Shown here: positions 35,301-43,000 of the stretch, piece after piece | How positions within the stretch are numbered: position 1 is the first letter of the stretch | Layout of the letters: each line of letters starts with the position of its first letter | Origin: Welwitschia mirabilis | Lineage: Eukaryota > Gnetophyta > Gnetopsida > Welwitschiales | NCBI GenBank assembly: GCA_051453625.1 | Contig: JBOZIK010000001.1 | Coordinates: forward strand, 58,472,007-58,521,834 | DNA: 49,828 bases | Reading direction: 5' to 3' | Program-made: the position numbers and the translations under genes | Notes under the pieces: generated by a model | Seen by the model: the letters and a program-made list of their open reading frames with translations, nothing else | What the model was told of the DNA's origin: nothing | Database searches by the model: none

Positions 35301-36800
35301 GTTAAAAGGATTGTAGTCCTTGGTGGGTCATTTTTCGCAAGTGGAAATGTGAACCCAGCGGCAGAAGCTAATGTAAGGTCAAATCTCTTTTTTTTTTTCA
35401 CATTTATGTTATTAAAATGCAATCTGCAGGTACCCAGAGGATCAAAAATATTGCAGTGACATCANNNNNNNNNNNNNNNNNNNNNNNNNNNNNNNNNNNN
35501 NNNNNNNNNNNNNNNNNNNNNNNNNNNNNNNNNNNNNNNNNNNNNNNNNNNNNNNNNNNNNNNNNNNNNNNNNNNNNNNNNNNNNNNNNNNNNNNNNNNN
35601 NNNNNNNNNNNNNNNNNNNNNNNNNNNNNNNNNNNNNNNNNNNNNNNNNNNNNNNNNNNNNNNNNNNNNNNNNNNNNNNNNNNNNNNNNNNNNNNNNNNN
35701 NNNNNNNNNNNNNNNNNNNNNNNNNNNNNNNNNNNNNNNNNNNNNNNNNNNNNNNNNNNNNNNNNNNNNNNNNNNNNNNNNNNNNNNNNNNNNNNNNNNN
35801 NNNNNNNNNNNNNNNNNNNNNNNNNNNNNNNNNNNNNNNNNNNNNNNNNNNNNNNNNNNNNNNNNNNNNNNNNNNNNNNNNNNNNNNNNNNNNNNNNNNN
35901 NNNNNNNNNNNNNNNNNNNNNNNNNNNNNNNNNNNNNNNNNNNNNNNNNNNNNNNATTCTAGTAGTTGGAATACACATTACAACACAAGTCATGCTTACT
36001 GGTAGAGTTTGCTTTCAATGTTTTAAACTCTTGTTCTACACTAGGCATAAGTATCTTATGTTTTGGAAGCCTATGCATGCTTGAAGTATGTCTATTACAT
36101 TTGAACTGCAGAACAAGAGCTTTGTGAACTTAAGAATTCACAGGGTCCATATGGAAAGTACATCTATGACATTTGCCAGTTCTACAGAGAATGGTACTTG
36201 AAGGCTGATGGTGTCAATGGTAAGCAATGACTTTGTTGGTTTATGTTTCTTGAAAAATATTGTTGGGTACTTGAACCAACTTTGTTGGTTTCTGATTCTT
36301 TTGAGAATATCATTAAGTGTACTCTTGACACTTTTTTGACTGCAATTGTAGCGATTTGTCCACATGATCCCACTTGCCTGGTGGCCTTAGTTAGACCTGA
36401 TCTTTTCAAATGGAAGAGTGGGGCTGTACGTGTTGAGACGCAAGGAATCTGCAAAGGGCATACACTGATAGACCTTGGTTTAAAGAAGTAAATCATAGCT
36501 TTCCCTGATCTTGATCTTGAAGATTGTTCTGTTGTCCATTATGTGTTCCAAAGTGTCTTAGACTTTAAAATAAGATCAAAATGTATATCATGATTAGATC
36601 TGTTTTTGGACTCATTACTCTTTATTAAATGTCTAATGCTTTTGTCATTAATTTCATGGAACAGATGGAAAGCAGAGAACCCTTGGAGTGGAATCAAACC
36701 CATCTCAGTTGCTTGGTCTGTCAATGTGCCAGAAGTCAAAAGGTACATCAAGGAAGTTTTGAAGACCCCTAAGAAGACCAAGAATGGTTCTATTTCATAA
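23320..36800 (+). CDS. URH: Nucleoside hydrolase (uridine/inosine ribohydrolase), 9 exons
   Basis: The enzyme splits ribonucleosides (in plants uridine, inosine, xanthosine) into ribose and base; plant members act mainly in the cytosol in nucleoside salvage and breakdown. The visible exons spell about 300 of an expected 330 aa and align throughout with plant URH/NSH proteins. DTDPGVDD is at residues 10-17 (calcium and ribose-binding Asps), FGNVST with Asn41, ALGPLTNIAL in exon 4, VVLGGSFF then GNVNPAAEAN in exon 5 (Asn162, Glu168, Asn170), and PHDP with the catalytic His in exon 8, followed by VRPDLF and VETQGIC.GHTL. Exons: 23320-23365, 23819-23934, 24021-24080, 35003-35185, 35268-35372, exon 6 (in a gap, ending 36001), 36112-36219, 36352-36487, 36665-36800. 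All visible introns are GT-AG. The ATG at 23320 is the only in-frame ATG after the stop at 23146. URH1 versus URH2 type is undecided. Confidence 0.95.
23819..23934 (+). CDS. URH: URH exon 2
   Basis: 116 nt after acceptor tttcag. It encodes DDAMAILMAFQIPGIE, then LGLTTIFGNVSTKDATRNAL, and ends HL at a gtaata donor in phase 0. It contains the Asp pair and the Asn of the active site. Intron 1 is 453 bp. Confidence 0.95.
24021..24080 (+). CDS. URH: URH exon 3
   Basis: 60 nt, 20 codons: CEIAGRFDVPVAEGSPEPLK. The acceptor is gcaaacag and the donor AAAG|gtattt, both phase 0. Intron 2 is only 86 bp. The next intron is the 10.9-kb one. Confidence 0.95.
24449..24538. repeat. Two-copy 45-bp tandem duplication
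   Basis: tgtg-aagtttaaaaact followed by a ttttggtttagg-cctaaa block occurs at 24449 and 24494. The copies differ at several positions. Confidence 0.85.
24540..26400. other. Intronic, no gene seen
   Basis: There is no supported coding region. On the minus strand a TATA-like TATAAATAGG lies at 25864-25873, followed by a region (to about 25700) that could be a decayed LTR promoter, but no termini or primer site were found. An A/G-rich low-complexity stretch occupies 26033-26080. Confidence 0.4.
26406..26897 (-). repeat. 3' LTR of the intronic element (492 bp)
   Basis: This is a direct repeat of 30544-31046. On the plus strand it starts tgtaacattt and ends gggatcatgaca. The polypurine tract sits just outside its right edge, which makes it the 3' LTR of a minus-strand element. 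Confidence 0.85.
26898..26910 (-). promoter_or_regulatory. Polypurine tract of the intronic element
   Basis: The minus strand reads TAAGGGGGGAGTA directly before the LTR start TGTCATGATCCC. It overlaps the end of a short open frame (...RTKINLKGG). Confidence 0.85.
26911..27092 (-). pseudogene. Short tail frame between gag and polypurine tract
   Basis: The minus-strand frame includes KQGKDEEHEEGQAGIQEI and NNSLRTKINLKGG and runs into the polypurine tract. Ty3 polyproteins commonly end over their polypurine tract. This may be the last remnant of a lost pol gene, which would mean the element arose by internal deletion. No family match can be claimed from sequence alone. Confidence 0.35.
27180..28091 (-). 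pseudogene. Gag of the intronic element, with stop codons
   Basis: This is a retrotransposon gag capsid protein, the shell of the virus-like particle. The longest intact stretch is 27711-27235 (158 codons). It shows the Ty3 gag pattern: EEASKWLQYIKNHFKL, RYAAMFLIGDATTMWSHF, WLDFTKEFRKTFVPEYFGKD and LRFGRRSLDEHWDEFQRLAE. The same frame continues upstream to an ATG at 28091 through a coiled-coil-like N-terminal part (CLSALEQKLDKLYIRFQSNQ, NVETMQRETNDKLDLIL) that contains TAG, TAG, TGA and TAG stops. Downstream a TAG at 27235 precedes EAYQKTKYYMEAKH, a normal gag continuation. No CCHC zinc knuckle was seen. The gene is dead in its present form. Confidence 0.85.
28331..30025. repeat. Tandem array, 19 copies of a 91-bp unit
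   Basis: A gaggtg-type anchor recurs at 28331, 28422, 28513, 28603, 28693, 28784, 28868, 28959, 29046, 29137, 29228, 29320, 29410, 29501, 29590, 29681, 29772, 29863 and 29954. Spacing is 89-92 bp except for two short units (84 and 87). The unit core is ggtggcttctgtgggtccta, then ggggtg.tccagtcagaacc, then ctgg.gcccccttatgtt. The array is much richer in G+C than its surroundings. It lies in the leader of the intronic retroelement, between the primer site and gag. There are no unique spacers, so it is not CRISPR-like. Three sub-types follow one another along the array. Confidence 0.95.
30026..30525 (-). other. Leader of the intronic element
   Basis: This is about 0.5 kb between the candidate primer site and the tandem array. 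A 129-codon frame is open on the plus strand, but that is antisense to the element and has no recognisable domain. It is treated as non-coding. Confidence 0.6.
30526..30543 (-). promoter_or_regulatory. Candidate primer-binding site of the intronic element
   Basis: Immediately after the 5' LTR end (TTACA) the minus strand reads ATTCAATTAAGAGTCATAA. Aligned with the tRNA-iMet site TGGTATCAGAGCCATGG it keeps AGAG and CAT. The last three mismatches (C/T, G/A, G/A) are transitions, while the mismatches in the first half are mixed. The match is weak and is suggested mainly by position. Confidence 0.3.
30544..31046 (-). repeat. 5' LTR of the intronic element (503 bp)
   Basis: This is a direct repeat of 26406-26897 with the same TG/CA ends. 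Long conserved runs include gtgggcatcaaaaagaattg and ccttctcatgtaaacacaag. It drives transcription on the minus strand if active, antisense to the host gene. Confidence 0.85.
31246..31408 (-). pseudogene. Possible exon fragment, acidic C-terminus, unknown
   Basis: On the minus strand, a TTGCAG acceptor-like site is followed by a frame reading SKKAANGDHDEQIMCGENY and EDFEDDIYGKSYEEWHECTG, ending at a TAA near 31243. The residue mix is protein-like (acidic, Cys, Trp), unlike the upstream part of the same frame. I do not recognise it. It could be a captured gene fragment or chance. Confidence 0.2.
31924..32169. repeat. Repeated 20-mer, 226 bp apart
   Basis: ggaggtttttgtgagggatc occurs exactly at 31924-31943 and 32150-32169. 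The sequence between is not obviously duplicated. Confidence 0.85.
32398..32427. repeat. AAG microsatellite
   Basis: This is a run of gaa/aag triplets in a longer purine tract (about 32380-32440). Confidence 0.9.
32765..32970. repeat. Two-copy 105-bp tandem duplication
   Basis: The unit starting gttaattcatgg-gaa-c-gtac at 32765 recurs at 32870. Both contain a gtcattggtttgctt/gtcactgatttgctt block and end with agttatttgacctta. The copies have diverged by roughly one base in seven by eye. Confidence 0.85.
33443..33876. other. Assembly gap (434 N) in intron 3
   Basis: This is a run of N. Open frames spanning it are artefacts. Confidence 0.99.
35003..35185 (+). CDS. URH: URH exon 4
   Basis: 183 nt, 61 codons, phase 0 at both ends. 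The acceptor is ctttggcag and the donor CCTTG|gtaagc. It encodes RGPPLIADYVHGSDGLGN, a PPPP linker, AKNACEFLVDKTSKYPGEV and ILALGPLTNIAL. It joins to exon 3 in frame across the 10.9-kb intron. Confidence 0.95.
35268..35372 (+). CDS. URH: URH exon 5
   Basis: 105 nt, 35 codons. The acceptor is aatctag and the donor GCTAAT|gtaagg. It encodes AIRKDKSFTSKVKRIVVLGG, then SFFASGNVNPAAEAN, which carries the substrate-contacting Asn, Glu and Asn. Intron 4 is 82 bp. Confidence 0.95.
35465..35955. other. Assembly gap (491 N) covering most of URH exon 6
   Basis: The family continues after AEAN with an IYGDPEA-type segment of about 20 residues before the VVGI motif. That segment is not present in 35373-35464 and VVGI follows the gap, so it must lie inside the N run. 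Confidence 0.95.
35956..36001 (+). CDS. URH: URH exon 6, 3' part
   Basis: Directly after the gap the frame reads LVVGIHITTQVMLT and ends in phase 1 at G|gtagag. Relatives have VVGINITTQ here, so His replaces Asn next to the gap edge. Either this is a real variant or low-quality sequence at the contig end. The 5' part of the exon is missing. Confidence 0.85.
36112..36219 (+). CDS. URH: URH exon 7
   Basis: 108 nt, phase 1 at both ends. The acceptor is aactgcag and the donor AATG|gtaagc. It encodes a (G)EQELCELKNSQGPYGKY-type helix region, then DICQFYREWYLKADGVN. Intron 6 is 110 bp. Confidence 0.95.
36352..36487 (+). CDS. URH: URH exon 8
   Basis: 136 nt. The acceptor is aattgtag and the donor AAGAA|gtaaat. 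It encodes ICPHDPTCLVALVRPDLF, then KSGAVRVETQGICKGHTLID. The HD pair is the catalytic His with the calcium-ligand Asp of this family. Introns 7 and 8 are 132 and 177 bp. Confidence 0.95.
36665..36800 (+). CDS. URH: URH exon 9, terminal
   Basis: 136 nt including the TAA at 36798-36800. The acceptor is tggaacag. It encodes WKAENPWSGIKPISVAWSVN, then VPEVKRYIKEVL and a Lys-rich tail ending GSIS. The SVAW and VNV segments match the family C-terminus. Confidence 0.95.
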
Positions 36801-36874
36801 AACAAATTTGAGGACATAATGCAATAACTATAAACAGTGATTTGTTGTTCTTGCAAGCATTATGGTTCAGACCT

Positions 36875-36880
36875 AATAAA
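36875..36880 (+). terminator. Polyadenylation signal candidate for URH
   Basis: AATAAA lies 75 bp after the stop codon in an AT-rich 3' region, which is a plausible distance. The cleavage site cannot be fixed. Confidence 0.5.
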
Positions 36881-36889
36881 CAAGCACAT

Positions 36890-38860
36890 TAATATGACAA
36901 ATTGTAACCTCCACAGCTCTAGTTGTGGTAACTATGGAATAACCGTACAAACAAACAAATTTAGTAATAAATAATTTATTTTCCCCCACTTGAGTGAAGT
37001 TTAGGCAACATCTCATTTCTTTCTCAAATTCAGAGTCATATTTAATTTCATTGCTCAGTTTTAGGGTTTCTCAAGTGGAGGAGGATGCTAGAGAACCAGC
37101 CAAGTCTTGGATACTAGAGAAATTTAGAGGAGGGGAACAAAGGCACTTGAAAGACTTAGACCAATTTACTTATAGGTGTTGGACAACCTGCTCAACACTA
37201 GTAACAAGATAGAATAAATTGGTCCATATCACTTAAGTTACAAACCTTTGACAATTTGTCCTTTTTTAAACAACGGGGTAATTTGTCAACACACTCTAAA
37301 TGGTAATTTCTCATGACATTGCAATGTGCTTGAGTTATATTAAACAATTTTAAACATTTTTTAATTTTTGGTAACAAAGAGAACTGACATCCTCCACCCC
37401 TAGGGTAACCAATGCTGTGAAATGGTTAAACTCTTTGTATATGTAGCATGTGAAGCCTCCCATCTTCAGCATACCTTGCCGGTGGGAGCTGCATGGCAAA
37501 ATTGCTGCCCTGCACTTAGACAAGGTTGGACTCAAACCTAGACCTATCACAATGTAGGGAAGGGGGCAAACAACGTATGCTACCCGTGAGAGCTCATTCT
37601 TTAAGCATGCTGATAAAGGCTTCTAGTGTATTAGCCCTATTTAGATACCCATTTATGTTGGACAACCCATCAATACCATAACAATGCAAGAAATGTCTTC
37701 AACATTTTGTTGAAGGTTAGACTTTTCATAACTACCAAAGACAAAACCTTAAACTTAGACTTGAGTGGGCTATGTGGCACACGGTAGTTCCAACTGACAT
37801 TTAGGTAATACTAGCAGGCAGCACCGTTACCCCCTATCTCGCACTGGTCTTCAGGATCAACCCATCTGGACCCTTCACCTACATAACTTCCTTATTTATA
37901 CTTTGGCTTCAAAGGGGCATACATTTCCTCTTCTTTGTTCACATGTTAACAAGAGTCTTTATAAAAATGGAATATCCAGCAAACGGGTTCCATTTTTAGT
38001 AGTTGCATCCTTTTCTATGCTAAGAACGTGTACTATAAGATGAAAGAAAACTATTACTTTTGAAAGTTGACCACATATCTGTGAATAAACATAAAATATC
38101 TATGAGACTAAGAGAAAAGAATTATGTGCTTTAGATTTTTAATAGTTTGGATTTGTGTCTAGTATCTATGATGCATGAGAGCTTCCATTTTCAACCTCTT
38201 TGAATAAAATTTTTGTATTTTAAACTAACTGCTAGTTCTCAATAGAATATCTATTCCACGCATCCAAGAATTATAAGCAAGAAAATAAACTCTTCCAATG
38301 TGCCAATTGTTTTTATTGCATTAATTAGTTAGTACATGTTATTTATAGTTGGCATTGGCCTTCGCGCATGGTTTTTTAAGTTTTAGGTTTTCTAGAATAA
38401 AGGGTTAGTGGCCTGCCATAGATCATTCCTTTAAAGCAACAGTACGTGTTGTGTTGTTTTAAGGATATGTGAATGATAGTAAGGGCTTTGTACCTTTATG
38501 TATCCATATTCTTGCTTTTGTATTAAAGGAAGAGTAAGGGTCATTTGTGCACTTAGGTTGTTGCTACTGTATCTGTATAGTAGTTGAAACTCCTACTATT
38601 GTATTTTTTCCCTCTTGAAACAAAAACAGTGAATCAATATTCACTATGTGGGGAGGCACATTGCCAAAGCAAATAAATCTTCATGTTTCTTGTCTTCTTT
38701 TAATTTCTTTGTTGTTTTTCTTTTTCTTTTTCTTTTTCACCGTTGTGTTCAATACTGTTTTGTCTTCCATTGTTTCATCTGTGTTGTTCTGTGCATTTCC
38801 CTTCAAATGGCGTCAAACTAGGCAGTTTTCTAAATGCAATAAGAATGGTTTCAAATGCAA
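36890..38860. other. No gene seen downstream of URH
   Basis: Small open frames (for example 36994-37212 and 37350-37550) have no recognisable domains. The 37380-37600 stretch, with its mixed composition, looks like an old dispersed repeat. A pyrimidine-rich tract lies at 38700-38735. Confidence 0.5.
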
Positions 38861-38869
38861 AGTTGAAGG

Positions 38870-39150
38870 TGAAGTTCAATGACAACATAACTCTCGCATA
38901 TGGCAAGTCCAAGTTAAGGATTTGCTCATTTGACAAGGGTTCCAAAAGGCACTATTAGACAAGACAAAGAATTTTTAAACCATGTTTGATGAAGAATGGA
39001 AGGATTTGGATCTAAGGGCATCAAGCATCATCCAATTCAGTCTTACAAATTGAGTTTCATTCAATGTGGCGAAGGGGAACCTCGACGCTACATTGTGGAC
39101 AAGTTTAGAGAGCTTCTAAATGGTGAAGTTTTTGACAATTGTAGTTGAAG
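38870..39150 (+). pseudogene. Ty1/copia gag fragment, N-terminal part
   Basis: One plus-strand frame from 38883 reads RIWQVQVKDLLI*QGFQKAL, then DEEWKDLDLRASSIIQFSL, then VSFNVAKGNLDATLW and LESF*MVKFLT. This is the characteristic copia gag N-terminus (the W-V-KDLL, W-DLD-RA and LW--LE pattern). At least four in-frame stops and a frame shift at about 38880 show it is dead. Confidence 0.85.
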
Positions 39151-39589
39151 GTAGAGCACAAGACGAAGGTGGAAACACCCATTGTGGATTACCTAAATGC
39201 TCCCAATGAATTGATTTGATGCTTTGTAATAAAAGTATTAAGTTCTCACATTGCATGCTTTGTAATACATATCTCCTTGGGAGCTGAAACCCTTCTAAAG
39301 AATTAGGCCCTTACCCATGAGAGCCATACATCATGAAATGTGAGAGTGAGTAGACTCCTAAAAGGCTATGGCTTGATGAAATCATGGAAAAACCAAAGGA
39401 ATAACATTTAGATGAAAAACTTAGATTATCACATTATTCTAGAAATCCACACCAGCAATGGTCTTCTACTCATGGTTGTGTAGTTAAAATCTGCAGTGGA
39501 ACTATAAATTTTCTTAGGCATAAAATTTCCTTATAAAGAATTAAGCAAAGAAGATGTACCTATATATCAAATTATTCAATCTATAAAGG

Positions 39590-39880
39590 GTGGAACATGA
39601 AAATTCAATTTGAAAATGGCAAAAAAATGAAGATGTATCTCAATTAAAGAAACAAGCAGTATTTATCACAACAGAAATGAAGGAATAACAGGCCAAGACG
39701 AATGAAGAAATGTTTAAGTATATTATGTTTCGTGCATTGCCTAGTCAATATGATGCATTTGAAAAGGCCTTGTCAAATTCATCATAGTGTGATACTTTAA
39801 AAACACTAACCACCAAAGTGCTACAAAAGTAGATGAAACTTAAAGTAAGGAAATGTTGGCAATCAAAACTTTGTCTAGCA
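39590..39880 (+). pseudogene. Ty1/copia gag fragment, middle/C-terminal part
   Basis: The plus strand reads KTNEEMFKYIMFRALPSQYD, then AFEKALSNSS*CDTLKTLT, then TKVLQK*MKL. This is the copia gag (UBN2-type) region with the ALP-SYD-F--AL pattern. It may be the continuation of the fragment at 38.9 kb with about 0.3 kb of extra sequence between, or a second element. In-frame TAG stops are present. Confidence 0.75.
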
Positions 39881-40267
39881 GTAGGGGGAGGTAATGGGAA
39901 GTTTTTGAATAAAAGAAGGAAATCAGAGAACAAAAAATAAAATATAAAATATTTAGAAAAACGGTTTAAATGATGGAACAATCTTGAGAAACTCAATAAC
40001 AGATTGAGCAAGACCCATAAGCCATCTAGAATTACGATAGGAAGAGAATATAAAGGCATATGTGAAATTTTAGCATTATTAATAAATGAGATAGGAAATG
40101 ATTGATTCATTAATCTAAATTATGGTATGTCTTTTGAAGAATTTCACAATTAATAAGTAGCAACATCATGTAACTATAGGAGATTAAACCAATTTAGTGG
40201 CTAAGATTATTAGTATCATGGAATTCTTAGGAATAATACATAAAGATGTCTTGTGTCTAGCTACTTA

Positions 40268-40318
40268 CTTCCCCCGCGCCCCTTCCTACCCCGCCCTCCC
40301 TTCTTCCTCTCTCTCACT
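40268..40318. repeat. C-rich polypyrimidine tract
   Basis: This is about 50 bp of nearly pure C/T with cccccgcgcccc, accccgccctccc and a tctctctc end, sitting in strongly AT-rich DNA. The minus strand is correspondingly G-rich with several GGG runs. It makes up the Arg/Gly/Lys-rich end of a chance minus-strand frame. Confidence 0.9.
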
Positions 40319-40999
40319 GTTTCAAGAAAAAAATTTGGTTCCATGATGGTTGGTGCACCACTAACAATAGAAGTATTAGATTCCCAGAATAAGAACTTTA
40401 TTAGATGCAAAACAACCCTCCTTTGAATTCCTTTCCTTAGCTCCAAACAAACTACTTTCTATCCGAAAGTTTTCAAGAAGGATCCCTCTTGGAAAAGCAT
40501 ATATAACCTTGAGGGCTAGATGAAAAAGGAAGGGGGAATCATCTTAGTATGATATATGTCTAGTTACCCAACTCCTTTACTAAGAAAAACTACTCAAGAA
40601 TGAAGGGACAAGAATACTAGAATATGTAAACTTTAATGGTACATTTTGAAATATAATTTTTTTAATTTTTAAACTTTACTTTCATTCAATAATAAGTAAA
40701 TTGTAATTAGATTGAGTATGAGATTCTCTTTTTCTAAATAGCCTTAAATTATGCTTTTTTAAAATTTTCTATAAGACATGAGTAAGTAAATGATAAAACG
40801 AGATATGTACCTCTTGTCTAGGCATAGACTGATGATAAAAAAACAATGTTTAAAGGATTTTTCTTGGTGTGTGCCAAAGCAAAAGTCATTTGTATTTGCC
40901 CAACCACATTTTTGAATAATTTTTAGAAAAGTAACATGCTAGAGCAAAAAAAATAACAAAAAAAAAGGAAAAAAAGTTTATTGGGGGTAAGGAACTCCA

Positions 41000-43000
41000 A
41001 GATCTTTTCATCTAGTTGCTCCTTATCTAGAAGATAGCTTTGGAGAGTATTAAAAGCTTTTGAATATTCAAAATTATAATTTTTCAATTAATCTCTTAAT
41101 TTTTGCAAATCATTCCAAATTACAAAGCCTCCAATAATAGATGGACATTTAAAGAAAATTTTAAAATGATTTAAACATTTAGTCTTTAACGTTTGAACTC
41201 ATTTTCCATTCTTTGTATGTAACTACCAAACTATTTTAAGTGAATATGCTTTGTGCGTAGAATTTCTATCTTTTAAATAAATATGCCTTCTACTTTTAGT
41301 GCTTCCCCATAAAAATTCCTTTTTAGCTTTTTCATGAACTTGAGATCTTCTTTCAATGTCTATAGACAAGACACTAAATAAATTGGTAATGATTAAAGAT
41401 AAATTTGGATGAGTTACGCTCTTCTTGCTAGAGAAAGAAATTTATCTTTCCATCCTACAAATCCTTTGCCATCTTATAGAAAAAGTTGTTCCATAAGTTT
41501 TTCTTAACTCTCCTTGTAAAATAAGGAATATCCAAAAATTTTGTAGGTAAGTTATCCATTACACAACTCAAAATTCCTTGCATTTTCTAAGGATAAGCCA
41601 CACTCTTTTGAACATTAATACTTGTACTTGAAGTTTTAAAGTAGATTTTTAAAATATCTGGAACAATCTTGAAATTCTTTGTTTGTACAAAATATCAAAG
41701 TATCATCTGCATATTAAACATGAGTCAAATCAGGAATATATTTGTAATTTTAATGCTTGTTACAAAACCACTACTTCTAAAACTTTATAAATAAAAAGAA
41801 AGAGAAATGTTGGCAAGCTATCACCTTGCTAAATACCGTTTTTACTATTAAAATATTCATGTAAATTACCATTTAATATAATAAGAAGATATGAAGAGGT
41901 ATAACAAACTCTTAATAATTTCTGCCATTCTTTAGAGAAAATGATTTTTTTAAATAGCAACTCAAGAAAATATTAGCTACTTAATCATATGCTTTACTTA
42001 CATCTAATTCAAATTCCACATTAGGTTTTTTTTTCTTTTCTGTTTAAAGAGGAAGATCTCATGAACCAAAACTACTTGATCTAAAATATGACTTTCTTTC
42101 ACAAATTCTCCTTGTAAATGTAAAATCAAAATTGGAGAAACAATTTTCAGCCTTTTCGTAAGAACTTTTAACATTAGTTTATAATTAATATCACAAGCTT
42201 ATTGGTCTAAAATCTAATTAGCCTTTCTTCAAAATTAAAGTCATTCAAGTATAAGAAAAAGCTTTCAAAATTTGTCTTGAATTTCAAACTCTAAAAAAGC
42301 AACTAAAGTATCATCTTTTAACAATTTTCTAATAGCGTTGAAAAAAATTAGGAGGAAAACTGTCTACACTTGGCACATTTTGGACTTCATTTTAAATAAA
42401 GCCTCCTTGATCTCTTCTATAGTAGATATCTTTTTATTTAAGAAACAATAATTTAGCATCTTTGAAATGTCTATGTATAAAAGAAACAACCTTATTAATA
42501 TTATTCATATTTTTTTTTGGGGATTAGCTAATAAATTTTGTAATATTCTCTAGTATTTTTCTTCATATCACTAGCATCATAAACATGTTTATTTTTTTCA
42601 TCTTTAAAATAAGGAGTTAGATCAAAATCTGGAATTTGTGTTAATTTGTATAACCCCTAAAATTTTGCCTTTTAAAACTAGTAAAATTGCTCCCCTTTTT
42701 GTAAATAGTAGAGATCTAACATAGTTTTCTTTTCTTATTATCTAAATCATTTGTTTAGACGTATTTCTGAATTTCTTTTTGAAGCTACAAAATTTGATAA
42801 ATTAAATCATGCTTTTGATTTTTCAATTCAACACAAAGCTATCCCAAGATTTTATGTGTCCCTTGGCATTAATTAACTTCTAGTATAACTGGAATTGCTT
42901 TAAGCCCTTAGCTTTACTCTTCCCTAATTCTTGATTTTCTTCCTTCTTTTAAATTGAGAAACTAAAATTAGCCATTCATTCATTTGAATTAATCTAGTAT
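41000..43000 (-). pseudogene. L1-type LINE reverse transcriptase remnant
   Basis: Read on the minus strand from about 42.9 to 41.2 kb, the order of motifs is that of a plant L1 ORF2. A pre-RT linker comes first, then EEIKEALFKMKS (about 42420), then the CDINYKLMLKVLTKRLKIVS block with LILHLQGEFVKESHILDQVV, then NGNLHEYFNSKNGI*QGDSL, then YADDTLIFC at 41695-41713 with the catalytic YADD intact. After it come FVGWKDKFLSLARRA and LPIYLVSCLIDIERRSQVHE with FLWGS. Stops and frame changes occur throughout. No poly-A tail, target duplication or endonuclease domain could be located, so the limits are approximate. Confidence 0.85.

Noticed and set aside
38646-38958. Frames with poly-Phe runs as secreted or membrane proteins
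   Set aside because: The hydrophobic stretch comes from a T/C-rich low-complexity tract, and the following part overlaps copia gag in another frame.
40261-40446. 61-codon minus-strand frame with a basic Gly/Arg tail
   Set aside because: The basic tail is just the translated C-rich tract and the rest has no family resemblance.
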